From assembly GCF_042680565.1 (NCBI RefSeq), contig NZ_JBHUEJ010000002.1:62001-126000 (forward strand): 64,000 nucleotides of DNA, read 5' to 3'. Numbering within the stretch: the stretch's first letter is position 1; every line of letters begins with the position of its first letter. The translations under genes were made by a program, and so were the position numbers. Below, one piece after another: positions 8,691 to 17,044 of this stretch. Origin of the DNA: Ottowia flava (GTDB lineage Bacteria; Pseudomonadota; Gammaproteobacteria; Burkholderiales; Burkholderiaceae_C). The notes under the pieces were generated by a model, which was not told the DNA's origin, did not search any database, and worked only from the letters and a program-made list of their open reading frames with translations.

Positions 8691-9254
8691 ATGTTCTTCA
8701 CCCTGCCCACGATCATGACCTGGACGCGCATCGTCGCGATCCCGCTCATCGTGGGGGTGTTTTACCTGCCGCTGGAGCCCGCCACGCGCAATCTGGTGGC
8801 CACGGTCATGTTCATCGTGTTCGCCTGGACCGACTGGCTGGACGGCTTTCTGGCCCGGCGGCTGAACCAGACCTCGGCCTTCGGCGCCTTCCTGGACCCG
8901 GTGGCCGATAAATTTCTGGTGTGCGCGTCGCTGCTGGTGCTGGTGCACCTGCAGCGCACCGATGTGTTCGTCGCGCTGATCATCATCGGGCGCGAAATCG
9001 CCATCTCGGCCCTGCGGGAATGGATGGCCAAGATCGGCGCCAGCGGGAACGTGGCCGTGCACATGCTGGGCAAGGTGAAGACCACGGTGCAGATGGTGGC
9101 CATTCCCCTCCTGCTGTACGACGGCGTGGTGTTCGGTGTCGACACGCATTTCTGGGGACAGATCCTGATCTGGCTGGCGGCGGTGCTGACCGTGTGGTCG
9201 ATGGTGTATTACCTGCAGAAGGCCTTGCCGGACATCCGTGCGCACGCCAAATGA
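8691..9254 (+). CDS. pgsA: CDP-diacylglycerol-glycerol-3-phosphate 3-phosphatidyltransferase
   Basis: A 187-residue integral membrane enzyme making phosphatidylglycerol phosphate from CDP-diacylglycerol and glycerol 3-phosphate. The CDP-alcohol phosphotransferase signature D-x2-D-G-x2-A-R-x8-G-x3-D-x3-D is complete (DWLDGFLARR, then FGAFLDPVADK, residues about 46-71). Start ATG 8691 gives the canonical MFFTLPTIMTWTRI beginning; longer in-frame starts are not family-like. Several hydrophobic helices follow. It sits downstream of uvrC, a common pairing in proteobacteria. Confidence 0.95.
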   Translation: MFFTLPTIMTWTRIVAIPLIVGVFYLPLEPATRNLVATVMFIVFAWTDWLDGFLARRLNQTSAFGAFLDPVADKFLVCASLLVLVHLQRTDVFVALIIIGREIAISALREWMAKIGASGNVAVHMLGKVKTTVQMVAIPLLLYDGVVFGVDTHFWGQILIWLAAVLTVWSMVYYLQKALPDIRAHAK

Positions 9255-9304
9255 GTGGGCACGCTGGTTTCTGCCTTCGTCGCCGCGCTTGACCCGGATC
9301 TGAC

Positions 9305-10216
9305 GTGAACGAGCGCGGCAACGACCCCTCCACGCTGATCCGCCTGATGCCGGCGGTGTTCGTGCTGATCTGGGCCACCGGCTTCATCGTCGCGCGCTAC
9401 GGCATGCCGTACGCGCCGCCCTTCACCTTTCTGGCGGTGCGCATGTCGCTGTCGCTGGTGTGTTTTGTCGTCTGGGTCACCCTGGCGCGCGTGCGCTGGC
9501 CGCAGACGGGCGCGCAGTGGCTGCACCTGGGCGTGACCGGCGTGCTGATGCACGCGGCCTACCTGGGCGGCGTCTGGGCGGCCGTCAAGGGCGGCATGGG
9601 CTCAGGCCTCGCGGCGCTGATCGCCGGCATCCAGCCGGTGCTGACCGCCATCTGGCTGTCGGCCACCGGCGCCGGCGCCAGCAAGGTCACGCGCCGGCAG
9701 TGGAGCGGTCTGGTGCTCGGTTTTGCCGGCCTGGTGCTGGTCGTGTGGCGCAAGCTGACCGACGGCAGTCCGGGCGACCACGTCACGGCGGCCAACTTCA
9801 GCTGGGCCGTGCTGGCGCTGGTGGCGATCACCGCGGGCACGCTGTACCAGAAGCGCTTCGTCCAGCCGTGTGACGTGCGCAGCGCCAGCGCCGTGCAGTT
9901 GCTGGCCGCCGCGCTGGTGCTGTGGCCGATGGCGCTGCTGGAGCCCGAATCGATCCAGTGGAACGCCCAGGTCATCGGCGCCATGGCCTGGTCGGTGCTG
10001 GGGCTGACGCTGGGCGGCAGCTCGCTGCTGTTCCTGCTGATCCAGCGCGGTGCCGCCGCCAGCGTGGCCAGCCTGATGTACCTGGTGCCGCCCACCACCG
10101 CGCTGATCGCCTGGGGCTTGTTTCGCGAGCCGATCACGGTGGTCACGCTGGCCGGCATGGCGCTGACGGCGTTGGGTGTGGCGTTGGTGGTGCGGGCGTC
10201 GGCGCCGGTGCGGTAG
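9305..10216 (+). CDS. EamA / DMT-superfamily transporter
   Basis: A 303-residue protein with about ten hydrophobic segments in two repeated halves, the usual EamA arrangement; the first begins PAVFVLIWATGFIVARYGM. It starts at GTG 9305. The DMT superfamily exports metabolites or amino acids; nothing here indicates the substrate. The 50-base gap from pgsA leaves room for its own promoter. Confidence 0.85.
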   Translation: MNERGNDPSTLIRLMPAVFVLIWATGFIVARYGMPYAPPFTFLAVRMSLSLVCFVVWVTLARVRWPQTGAQWLHLGVTGVLMHAAYLGGVWAAVKGGMGSGLAALIAGIQPVLTAIWLSATGAGASKVTRRQWSGLVLGFAGLVLVVWRKLTDGSPGDHVTAANFSWAVLALVAITAGTLYQKRFVQPCDVRSASAVQLLAAALVLWPMALLEPESIQWNAQVIGAMAWSVLGLTLGGSSLLFLLIQRGAAASVASLMYLVPPTTALIAWGLFREPITVVTLAGMALTALGVALVVRASAPVR

Positions 10217-10540
10217 ACACGTGGTGTGCCAACTCAAAATGGGTTAGACGTCATAGCGGCGAGACGCGGGCCACGTCACGCTCCGGCCGCGCAGAACCCT
10301 GAGGCATGTTGCGCCATCGCACAAGCGGGGTAGATACGAGGTTTGACACCTGCAATTGGGTCTAGAATGCAACGCTCGCCGGACAGGGATCGACGTGAGC
10401 ACGCTGCGGCCGCAAGTGAGGTCGGTCTGCCTTGACTTGGTCACCCTGCTGCCGACCAACGAGCCGGGCCTGGCGAGGCTGTCAACGGTCCGACATCGTT
10501 TATCCGGATTCTTGATAATTCTTGAAAGAGGGGCACCTTC
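10217..10540. other. Non-coding stretch before hupB
   Basis: These 324 bases hold no convincing gene. They include a TTGACA at 10343-10348 and a TAGAAT at 10363-10368, but the 14-base spacing is short for a sigma-70 promoter. A Shine-Dalgarno AAAGAGGG at 10525-10532 serves hupB. Confidence 0.5.
10343..10368 (+). promoter_or_regulatory. Possible promoter of hupB and tRNA-Val
   Basis: TTGACA and TAGAAT separated by only 14 bases, about 170 bases before the hupB start. Both hexamers are near consensus but the spacing is suboptimal, so this is tentative. Confidence 0.3.
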
Positions 10541-10813
10541 GTGAACAAAACCGAGCTGATCGAACACATCGCCAAAAACGCCGACATTTCCAAGGCTGCT
10601 GCCACCCGTGCGCTGGAAGCCACGATCGGTGCGGTCAAGACCACTCTGCGCAAGGGTGGCACCGTTTCGCTGGTGGGCTTTGGCACTTTCGCGGTCGGCA
10701 AACGCGCTGCACGCTCTGGTCGCAACCCGCGCACCGGCGCTACGATTAAAATCAAGGCCGCCAAGGTACCCAAGTTCCGTCCCGGCAAGGCGCTGAAAGA
10801 CGCGCTGAACTGA
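10541..10813 (+). CDS. hupB: HU family DNA-binding protein
   Basis: A 90-residue nucleoid protein of full length, starting at GTG 10541 with a good ribosome site. It has the HU pattern: an N-terminal helical dimerisation half (MNKTELIEHIAKNADISKAA), the GFGTFAVGKRAAR beta segment, and the DNA-binding arm with RSGRNPRTGATIKIKA. HU bends DNA and compacts the nucleoid. The tRNA-Val gene follows 20 bases after its stop and is probably co-transcribed. Confidence 0.95.
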   Translation: MNKTELIEHIAKNADISKAAATRALEATIGAVKTTLRKGGTVSLVGFGTFAVGKRAARSGRNPRTGATIKIKAAKVPKFRPGKALKDALN

Positions 10814-10833
10814 TTCAGACACCGTTTTCGGTG

Positions 10834-10909
10834 GGGTGCTTAGCTCAGTTGGTAGAGCGGCTCCTTTACACGGAGTAGGTCGGCAGTTCGAGACTGTCAG
10901 CACCCACCA
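10834..10909 (+). tRNA. tRNA-Val, anticodon TAC
   Basis: A 76-base cloverleaf: acceptor GGGTGCT pairs with AGCACCC, discriminator A, encoded CCA at 10907-10909. The anticodon stem GCTCC/GGAGT encloses loop TTTACAC with anticodon TAC (reads GUA, and by wobble other Val codons). The T arm contains GTTCGAGAC. Its 3' part from 10858 is the prophage attachment core and is repeated exactly at 52477-52530, so the phage restores an intact tRNA on integration. Confidence 0.98.
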
Positions 10910-10911
10910 CA
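10858..10911 (+). repeat. attL core (54 bp)
   Basis: The segment from the anticodon stem through CCA plus two bases of tRNA-Val, identical base for base to 52477-52530. Identity ends on both sides (G versus C before; G versus C after). Confidence 0.95.
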
Positions 10912-10930
10912 GAAACTTCTTATAGATCAA

Positions 10931-10957
10931 GGGCTTAGAGCGATCTGAGCCCTTTTT
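10931..10957 (+). terminator. Intrinsic terminator after tRNA-Val
   Basis: Stem GGGCTTAGA / TCTGAGCCC (9 bp, one G-U pair), loop GCGA, then five T. It lies inside the phage left end and stops tRNA transcription before the integrase. Confidence 0.85.
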
Positions 10958-11079
10958 CTTTGGCCGCTGACCACCCGCAATCAACGCCTAGGAAAGCCAC
11001 AGCCAACCAAGAAACGGCTTCTGCCAACCGTGCTACTCCTTGCTGCTACACTGCCGCCGGATGGGCGTGGGGGTGTGGC

Positions 11080-12207
11080 ATGGCGGGTAAGCGGAAGCGG
11101 GCGAATGGCACGTTTGAGTACGTGTTCAAGCGGGCGGGCGTGCTGGACAAGCCGCTGTATTTCACCTTCACCGATGAGGCGGAGGGCGATGCCTTTGCTG
11201 CCAACCTGGACAAGCTGCTGGCCAGCGGCATCGTCCCCACGCAGTACCAGCCCACGGCGACCACGCAGACGCTGGGGCAGCTGATCGCCGACTACACGCG
11301 CGACGCGCACCCCTCGCACAAAGACCTGGCGGAGCTGCGCACGGTCGACAAAACGCGCGGCACCACGCCGCTGACGGCCATCAATGCCGCCTGGGTCGAT
11401 GATTGGATCTCGGTTCTGAAGCGCGTGGACCGGGTCGCGCCGGACACCATCCGTGCCAAGGTCGGCGCGCTGGCCAGGTGTTGCGACTGGGGCATGCGGC
11501 TAAAAAAGCTCGAACTGCCCGACCACCCCTTCCGCACGCTGCCCAACGGTTACAGCCAGTACACCAAGCTGGACGCCCAGCTGGCCGGTGAAAAACGTGT
11601 GGACGTGGCGCGCGATCGGCGCCTGGAGCGCGGCGAGCATGAGCGCATCATGGCCATGCTCGATGCCGGCGTTCTGCCGCGCAAGCAGCGCCCGCTGCAG
11701 CTGGCGCACGTGCCGGCGCTGCGCTGCCTCTACCTGCTGGCGACCGAGACCGCCATGCGCCTGTCCGAGATGTACACGCTGACCGTGGACCAGGTCGCGC
11801 TGGACCGGCGCACCGTGTTCCTTGACCGCACGAAGAATGGCGACAAGCGCCAGGTGCCGCTATCGACCGTAGCCGTGGCGGCGCTGCAGGACTACTTGGC
11901 GTTGCGCCAGATCCCCGATGGCCTTCCCGCGGACCAACTGTTCCCCTGGTGGGATGGCGACCACGGTACGCGCGCGCGCCACCGGGTCACCGACTACCTG
12001 TCCAAGCTGTGGGTCAACATCTTCGACGCGGCCGGCTGCGACGGCCTGAAGTTTCACGACCTGCGGCACGAAGCCACCAGCCGCCTGTTTGAGCGCACGC
12101 GTCTGTCGGAAATGGAGATCATGAAGATCACCGGCCACAAGGACATCAAGATGCTGGCGCGTTATGCGAACTTGCGCGGCTCCGTCTTGTCGGAGCGGCT
12201 TTGGTGA
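11080..12207 (+). CDS. int: Phage tyrosine recombinase (integrase)
   Basis: 375 residues from ATG 11080 (MAGKRKRANGTFEYVFKRAG); an upstream in-frame extension to 10960 is compositionally unlike the protein. The catalytic set of the family is visible in the C-terminal half: Arg in ETAMRLSEMY, the H-x-x-R box HDLRHEATSRLF, GH in ITGHKDIKM, and the nucleophilic Tyr in MLARYANLRG. It recombines the tRNA-Val attB with attP. Its 3' end overlaps the convergent excisionase-like gene by 62 bases. No strong promoter is seen directly upstream; see the right-end promoter. Confidence 0.95.
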   Translation: MAGKRKRANGTFEYVFKRAGVLDKPLYFTFTDEAEGDAFAANLDKLLASGIVPTQYQPTATTQTLGQLIADYTRDAHPSHKDLAELRTVDKTRGTTPLTAINAAWVDDWISVLKRVDRVAPDTIRAKVGALARCCDWGMRLKKLELPDHPFRTLPNGYSQYTKLDAQLAGEKRVDVARDRRLERGEHERIMAMLDAGVLPRKQRPLQLAHVPALRCLYLLATETAMRLSEMYTLTVDQVALDRRTVFLDRTKNGDKRQVPLSTVAVAALQDYLALRQIPDGLPADQLFPWWDGDHGTRARHRVTDYLSKLWVNIFDAAGCDGLKFHDLRHEATSRLFERTRLSEMEIMKITGHKDIKMLARYANLRGSVLSERLW

Positions 12208-12436
12208 CGCCCATGCGTGCAGCCGTCTGTTCCACGATGCGCGCCTCGGTCAGCGCCACCACGTCGCGTGTCAGCATCACGTAGGCGCGCCCGTTCTGGC
12301 CCGCTGGCAAGCGCCCGGCGCGGATGTCCTTCAGCACCGTCTCTTTGTGCACCTTCATGATCGCCGCGGCGCCGGCCAGGTCCACGGTGATCGGCTGGCC
12401 GGCCAGGTCGACGGATGGGTTTGCGGGGCGGTTCAA
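12146..12436 (-). CDS. Small helix-turn-helix protein, excisionase candidate
   Basis: 96 residues starting at TTG 12436; a perfect AGGAGG (minus strand of 12441-12446) about 5 bases upstream decides this start. The core AAAIMKVHKETVLKDIRAGRLPAGQNGRAYVML has the winged-helix pattern of AlpA/Xis-like and MerR-like DNA-binding proteins. Its position beside int, convergent and overlapping by 62 bases, supports a directionality factor. It may equally be a small regulator. Confidence 0.65.
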   Translation of the reverse strand: MNRPANPSVDLAGQPITVDLAGAAAIMKVHKETVLKDIRAGRLPAGQNGRAYVMLTRDVVALTEARIVEQTAARMGVTKAAPTRRSRASSHNAPAS

Positions 12437-12465
12437 GGGGCCTCCTGGCGTGCATACTGCGGGCC

Positions 12466-12705
12466 ATGAAACCCCGCCGATCGGCTGATGAACTGCGGCT
12501 CATGCTCATGGGCCGCCTGCGCGAGATCCCCGACCTGGCTGGGCAGGAGACCGATATCGACCGTCCGCGCTCGGTGGTCTGGATGGACCCCGGCGACGGC
12601 GGGCCCAACTGGACGGTGCGGTCGGTGACCGACCGGCGCCTGTACCGCAAGGACATCGCGCGCATCGTGGTCGATATGCAGCTGCGGTACGACCTGGACG
12701 AGTAG
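12466..12705 (+). CDS. Hypothetical phage protein, 79 aa
   Basis: It starts at ATG 12466, divergent from the excisionase-like gene across a 29-base gap. It is charged, with a segment GGPNWTVRSVTDRRLYRKDI. No domain is recognised. It lies between int and the end of the leftward operon on the opposite strand. Confidence 0.5.
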   Translation: MKPRRSADELRLMLMGRLREIPDLAGQETDIDRPRSVVWMDPGDGGPNWTVRSVTDRRLYRKDIARIVVDMQLRYDLDE

Positions 12706-12713
12706 GGCGGTCA

Positions 12714-13274
12714 TCAGCCTGGCTCCTTCTTGTTAGCGCGGGCGCGGATGGCTTCTGCCAGGCCGCCGGCCGTCACCGATTCGGCAACGGAGTCGTAGCT
12801 TTCGTCGGCCTCGGCTTCCCGCGCGTCGCAGATGCGCGCGCATTGCTCGCGCTCGTCGGCGCGGGCGGCTGCCACCGCAACGCCTTCGCCATCGACCAGC
12901 GCCTCCGCCATCACAATCCCCAACCCGATCCGGTGCGCGATGTGCAGCTCCAGCTGGGCGCCCTGGCTTGTTTCCCAGCCCGGCATCAAGGCCAGGGTGG
13001 TGCAAGTGCACAGCGCGGCGATATCGCGGCGCATGCACTGATTCCAGTCGGCCGCGGGGTCGGAGTTCAGCTCGGCAGGGTTGACCACGCTATGCCCCGC
13101 AGCGCGCAGGCGGGCAGACATGGCGTGGAAGGCGGGGAAGTTCAGGTCCGGCAGGCCGGTCATGGGGCCGCTGAGGTAGATGCGAGGTCCGTTGCGGGCG
13201 GCTCGATCGCCGCGCTGGGCGACCTCCAGGTCGAAGGGGCTGCAGCCTTCCGGCGGGTTGGTCTGATTCGACAT
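12714..13274 (-). CDS. DUF4406-like protein (nucleoside deoxyribosyltransferase-like fold)
   Basis: About 186 residues. IYLSGPMTGLPDLNFPAF followed by a V-V-N-P-A-E segment and W-x-x-C-M-R-R-D-I matches small phage DUF4406 proteins, which resemble nucleoside 2-deoxyribosyltransferases. The C-terminal 60 residues are extra and Glu/Ala rich. ATG 13274 has GAGGGT about 9 bases upstream; GTG 13289 overlaps the preceding stop as GTGA and is a good alternative. It is the last gene of the leftward operon. Confidence 0.65.
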   Translation of the reverse strand: MSNQTNPPEGCSPFDLEVAQRGDRAARNGPRIYLSGPMTGLPDLNFPAFHAMSARLRAAGHSVVNPAELNSDPAADWNQCMRRDIAALCTCTTLALMPGWETSQGAQLELHIAHRIGLGIVMAEALVDGEGVAVAAARADEREQCARICDAREAEADESYDSVAESVTAGGLAEAIRARANKKEPG

Positions 13275-13285
13275 CCGGTCGACCC

Positions 13286-13522
13286 TCACATGACGCGCGT
13301 CGTTTGCACGACGTCGACCTCGACGTTGTAGACCTGGGCGTCAAGGACATCTTCGATCCTTCGATAGTTCCGCGAAGTGACCCTGACCTCAAACCTCAGG
13401 CCCGGCCTTGATGCGGCGTTCAGCGCGCAGGCAAGCTCCAGTGCCGCTGCGTGGATGGCCTTGCTCCGATCCTGTTCAAGGATGGGCGCAGGGCACCCGG
13501 TGCGTTGCGCTTCACCCATCAC
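13286..13522 (-). CDS. Hypothetical phage protein, 78 aa
   Basis: Not recognised. Its ATG 13522 overlaps the parB-like stop (ATGA), and its stop overlaps a GTG of the next gene, so it is embedded in a translationally coupled chain. The second half (LRFEVRVTSRNYRRIEDVL) looks like a beta-alpha unit. Confidence 0.5.
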   Translation of the reverse strand: MMGEAQRTGCPAPILEQDRSKAIHAAALELACALNAASRPGLRFEVRVTSRNYRRIEDVLDAQVYNVEVDVVQTTRVM

Positions 13523-15624
13523 ACCACCTCCAGCTCGCTGACATCAAACGCACACTGCACCGTTGGCAGGCCCTTGCGCTTGGCGGCGAATTCCACGTCC
13601 CAGGCGCTGTCGCCCATCTGGCTGACGACCTGGCCGGTCTTGCCCACCCAGCGCTTCTGCCCAGCGCCTGTCGCGTTGGCCAGCACCTTGACCTGTTGCC
13701 CTATCGCCAGCCCTGGCGCGGCGCCACCACTGGGCGTGGCCGGGCGCAGCACCGGCCGCGCACCGTCGTTTTGCGCCGCGGCAGCGGCGCCTGGATCTGG
13801 CTCCTGGGCCTGCATCGCCGCGGCGATGGATTCGCGGGCCTGCGCCTCGCCGATCGCGGGCTTGGCTTTCGCACCCCGCCCGCGCCGCGTAGCGGGGCCT
13901 TCAGCGTCAGCGCTCGCATCCCGCTTGCGGCGCGCAGCAGGGGCCAGGGGTAGATCGCCTTTTGGCACATCGGCGGGCTTGGGCTTTTGGGCGGCCTTGG
14001 CCTTGGCGTCGGCGTCGGCGCGCGCCTCATCGCGCGCGGCGATGGCGATCTTGGGCAGGTCAACGCCCATGGCGGCGGCGGCGCGGTACAGGCCGTGGTT
14101 GGCGCCGACCTTGTCAGCGTCCGCCCGCACCCACTGCGCGTCCGATGCGCCCACCAGGATGATCAGCGCGTCGACGGGCTGCGCGTGGTCGCCCAGCCAA
14201 TGCTCGATGCCGTCGCGGGGCGCCACCTTGCCCAGGTTCAGGCGGCTGGCCAGGGCCTTGCATTGGTCCAGCCGCAGCAGCTTCAGGTAGTGGCGTGCGA
14301 TGTGCCGCAGCAGCTCGGACAACGTGGGTGCCAGCGCTGGCCGGCCGTCTTGCGAGCCTGCTGCGTCGGCCTTGTCGATCACCGCCTGCAGGCCGGCGTT
14401 GCGCCAGCCCTGTTCGACCTTGTCCTCGGCCTTCAGCGCGGCCTCGCGCTCGGCCGCCTTCGCCTCCGCCGCTGCGTCGCCCTTCACCTTTTCGGCGGCG
14501 TTCAATTGTCCGGCGGCGTGCAACAGGGCCGTCGCCTGTTCGCCGCTGATCACCGCGATCATCTCGCCGTCCACGTGCGGGTTGGCGATCAGGGTGGGCT
14601 TGACGCCCTGTTCCTCCATCACCTTCGCCAGCACCTTGCGCAGCGGCTCTTTGGTCGGGCTGTCTTCTGCGTCGTCCAGGCGCAGGTGGCCTTCCACCTT
14701 GCGGCTCCAGCGGTGGGGCATCAGCAGCTTGGCTTCGCGCCCTTCGATGATCTCCGCACCGCTGTCGCGTGCGGCCTGCAGCTGCGCGTCAACGTGCGCC
14801 TGTTCTTTCGCGTGGTAGCACGATGGCAGCGTGCACACGTCTGCATTCTTCACGTCGCTGAACAGGTCGGGGTTGGCCCCGGTGCGGTGCGGGCAAGCGC
14901 TGCACGCGCCGGCCGCGGGGACCAGCGTGGCGCTGGCGCGGTCGAATTTGGCGCTCTCCAACCGCAGCTGGTAGTGCTCTTGGATGTACACCGCCGCCGC
15001 CCGGTGGCTGTACGCCGCGTCGCCGGTGTAGTCCACTTCCGTCAGTACGGCCGTGGCCTCGGCCTGCAGCTTGCTATCCGGGATGCGCGCCACCAGCAGG
15101 GCGGTGCTGGCTTCCAGCTTGCCCTCGGCCAGCGCCGCGCGGCCCTCGGGGCACAAGTCCAGCAGCTTCAGGCGGCCGTACACGTAGGCGCGGCTCTTGC
15201 CGATCTTGGCGCCCACCTCTTGCGCGTTCACCCCGGTGTGGTCGATCAGGTACCGGTAGCCTTCGGCTTCCTCCAGCGGGCTCAGGTCGTCGCGCTGCAG
15301 GTTCTCCACGATCTGGATCTCCAGCACCTGCGCGTCGGTCAGGTCCTGCACCATCGCCGGAATGGTCGCCACGCCCGCCTTCAGGCTGGCGCGCAAGCGC
15401 CGCTCGCCGGCCACCATCTCATGCGTGGGGCGCGGCTTCAGGCCGACCGTGTCCGGCACGCGCGCCGCCGGCAGCGGGCGCAGCAACACCGGCTGGTGCA
15501 CGCCGCTGGCCGCAATGCTGTCGGCCAGCTCCTGCAGCTTGACCGGGTCGAAGTGCTTGCGCGGGTTGGTGGCGCTGGGCAGCACCAGGCGCGGGTCGAT
15601 GTGGAGGAAGTCGGGGGTGGTCAT
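13519..15624 (-). CDS. ParB/RepB/Spo0J-family protein with Cys-cluster and KOW-like tail
   Basis: 701 residues from ATG 15624 (MTTPDFLHIDPRLV). The N-terminal ParB nuclease-like domain is clear: NPRKHFDPVKLQELADSI, MVAGERRLRASLKAG and ENLQRDDLSPLEEAEGY, then a helix-turn-helix (EVGAKIGKSRAYVYGRL, about residues 155-170). A central C-x2-C plus C-x4-C cluster follows (CSACPHRT, CTLPSC). The middle is helical and Lys/Ala rich, and the last 60 residues resemble a KOW/SH3 unit. In phages such proteins act in DNA binding or methylation-linked regulation more often than in partition. ATGA links join it to both neighbours. Confidence 0.8.
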   Translation of the reverse strand: MTTPDFLHIDPRLVLPSATNPRKHFDPVKLQELADSIAASGVHQPVLLRPLPAARVPDTVGLKPRPTHEMVAGERRLRASLKAGVATIPAMVQDLTDAQVLEIQIVENLQRDDLSPLEEAEGYRYLIDHTGVNAQEVGAKIGKSRAYVYGRLKLLDLCPEGRAALAEGKLEASTALLVARIPDSKLQAEATAVLTEVDYTGDAAYSHRAAAVYIQEHYQLRLESAKFDRASATLVPAAGACSACPHRTGANPDLFSDVKNADVCTLPSCYHAKEQAHVDAQLQAARDSGAEIIEGREAKLLMPHRWSRKVEGHLRLDDAEDSPTKEPLRKVLAKVMEEQGVKPTLIANPHVDGEMIAVISGEQATALLHAAGQLNAAEKVKGDAAAEAKAAEREAALKAEDKVEQGWRNAGLQAVIDKADAAGSQDGRPALAPTLSELLRHIARHYLKLLRLDQCKALASRLNLGKVAPRDGIEHWLGDHAQPVDALIILVGASDAQWVRADADKVGANHGLYRAAAAMGVDLPKIAIAARDEARADADAKAKAAQKPKPADVPKGDLPLAPAARRKRDASADAEGPATRRGRGAKAKPAIGEAQARESIAAAMQAQEPDPGAAAAAQNDGARPVLRPATPSGGAAPGLAIGQQVKVLANATGAGQKRWVGKTGQVVSQMGDSAWDVEFAAKRKGLPTVQCAFDVSELEVV

Positions 15625-15923
15625 GGGTTGCCTTTCTTTTTCTCGGTATGGATGTGCGCTGCGCCGGCCACCGTCAGCTGCAGCGCCGTCAGGGGCGCCT
15701 CCACCGTCAGCTGTTGGCCTGGCTTGAGTCGGCGTGCGGCGGCCTCGCACTGGCGGGTGGCGCCAGCCTTGAAGTGCTGCTGCACGGTGATGGGGTTGCT
15801 GCCCAGGCCCTCGTTGCGCAGTCGCAGGCACAACACCGGTACGGGGAGGCCGTCTTTGCCAGCGGGCAGGTAGCGCACTTCGGGCCTTGCGACCAGCGTG
15901 CCATGGAAGGTGGCGGTGGTCAT
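15621..15923 (-). CDS. Small OB-fold (SSB-like) protein
   Basis: 100 residues from ATG 15923, with ATGA overlaps to both neighbours. The beginning MTTATFHGTLVARPEVRYLPAG resembles the first strands of single-stranded DNA-binding proteins (x-G-x-L-x-x-x-P-E-x-R-Y-x-P-x-G), and the remainder has alternating strands. It lacks the acidic C-terminal tip of cellular SSB. It lies directly downstream of the reverse transcriptase in the same transcript; binding of single-stranded nucleic acid is inferred only. Confidence 0.55.
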   Translation of the reverse strand: MTTATFHGTLVARPEVRYLPAGKDGLPVPVLCLRLRNEGLGSNPITVQQHFKAGATRQCEAAARRLKPGQQLTVEAPLTALQLTVAGAAHIHTEKKKGNP

Positions 15924-17044
15924 GTGGTGCGCCTCCTGAACGCCTTCTCCAGCCGCGCCCCTTCCACCGCATGCCCGCGCCGCAGCAGCGCCTTGCACAA
16001 CGCGGCCCGTTCAGCGTGGCTGTGGGTGGCTTGGCGGACGGTGCCCAGGTAGCTGTTGCCGGCGGCGTAGACGTTGGCTGCGGGCATTTCCATCAGACGG
16101 TGCAGGGCGGTGAGCAGGGTGTGTCGGCGCGTGGTGCGGCGCCATGGGCGGATGACCTGGCCGACGAAGTCCACGCCACGCGCGACGGACTGGAGGATGG
16201 TCTTGCGCGGGTTGACGGCCAGGTGCAGGTCGGCCAGCTTGGCTTGCACCTGCTCGCGCGCGTGGTTGAGCCACTGCGGGCTTGGGTGCAGCAGCACCAT
16301 GTCGTCCACGTAGCGCACGTAGTGCGGCGAGCGGATGCGGTGCTTGATGTGTTGGTCCAGCTCGTCCAGCAGCACGTTGGCGAAGAACTGGCTGCTGAGG
16401 TTGCCGATGGGCAGGCCGTGGTCGGCCGGCGCGTTGAACAGGCTTTTGTGCGGCGGCACCAGCGCCAGCTCGTCGGGGCGACCGCGCACTTGCACGTTGG
16501 TGCGTGGGTCGTGCATGAGGATGGTGGCGGCCAGGGCCATCCACCAGGGCTCGGTGATGCGGCGCTGCAGCTGCGCCAGCAGGACGTGCTTGTCGATGCT
16601 GACGAAGAAGTTGGCCAAGTCCAGCTTCAGGTAATGCGCGGGCCGCTGCCAGTTGTGGGTGCAGCTGCGCACCTGGTGGTCCAGCCGGCGGGCGCCGTAC
16701 AGTGTGCCGCGGCCGGGGATGCAGGCGCAGCTGTCGGCCACAAAGGCGGCGTGAAAGCGCGCGGCGATGTGGTTGTACAGCAGGTGGTGCACGATGCGGT
16801 CGCGCGGCTGGGCGGCCCACACCTCACGCGGCCTGGGGTGGCGCACCACAAAGCAGATGCTTTGCCCTGGCTGGTACGTACCGCTGGCCAGGGCTTCATG
16901 CAATTCATAAAGGTGGTGCTCGGCCCGGGCCTCGAACGCCAGCATGCTGGCGCTGTTGCGCTTGTGGCGCCGGCAATCGAGGTAGGCCTGCACCAGCAGG
17001 GCGAACAGGTTGGGGTCTGCGGACGGCAACGGCATGGGCCTCAT
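15920..17044 (-). CDS. Reverse transcriptase of a diversity-generating retroelement
   Basis: About 374 residues. Catalytic motifs are intact: LKLDLANFFVSID (Asp142) and YVRYVDDMVLL (Asp247, Asp248). Motif 4 reads LPIGNLSSQFFANVLL (213-225); the IGxxxSQ form typifies DGR enzymes, whereas group II intron and retroviral enzymes have QGxxxSP. The N-terminus (NLFALLVQAYLDCRRHKR) and the ReVWAAQPRDRIVHHLL block also fit DGR enzymes. It copies the template RNA with adenine infidelity into the variable repeats. ATG 17044 or 17035 is the likely start; both lie inside the template repeat. The frame is open up to 17281 but encodes no family-like sequence there. The stop overlaps the SSB-like start (ATGA). 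Confidence 0.95.
   Translation of the reverse strand: MRPMPLPSADPNLFALLVQAYLDCRRHKRNSASMLAFEARAEHHLYELHEALASGTYQPGQSICFVVRHPRPREVWAAQPRDRIVHHLLYNHIAARFHAAFVADSCACIPGRGTLYGARRLDHQVRSCTHNWQRPAHYLKLDLANFFVSIDKHVLLAQLQRRITEPWWMALAATILMHDPRTNVQVRGRPDELALVPPHKSLFNAPADHGLPIGNLSSQFFANVLLDELDQHIKHRIRSPHYVRYVDDMVLLHPSPQWLNHAREQVQAKLADLHLAVNPRKTILQSVARGVDFVGQVIRPWRRTTRRHTLLTALHRLMEMPAANVYAAGNSYLGTVRQATHSHAERAALCKALLRRGHAVEGARLEKAFRRRTT

Noticed and set aside
10960..11079. Extended integrase start at 10960
   Set aside because: The added 40 residues overlap the terminator flank and look non-coding; ATG 11080 gives the normal family beginning.
13519..15624. Plasmid or chromosome partition system
   Set aside because: There is no parA next to it, and it lies within a coupled phage operon inside the att sites.
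15920..17044. Group II intron or retron reverse transcriptase
   Set aside because: No intron RNA domains or maturase domain are visible, motif 4 is IGNLSSQ and not QG-x3-SP, and template and variable repeats are present.
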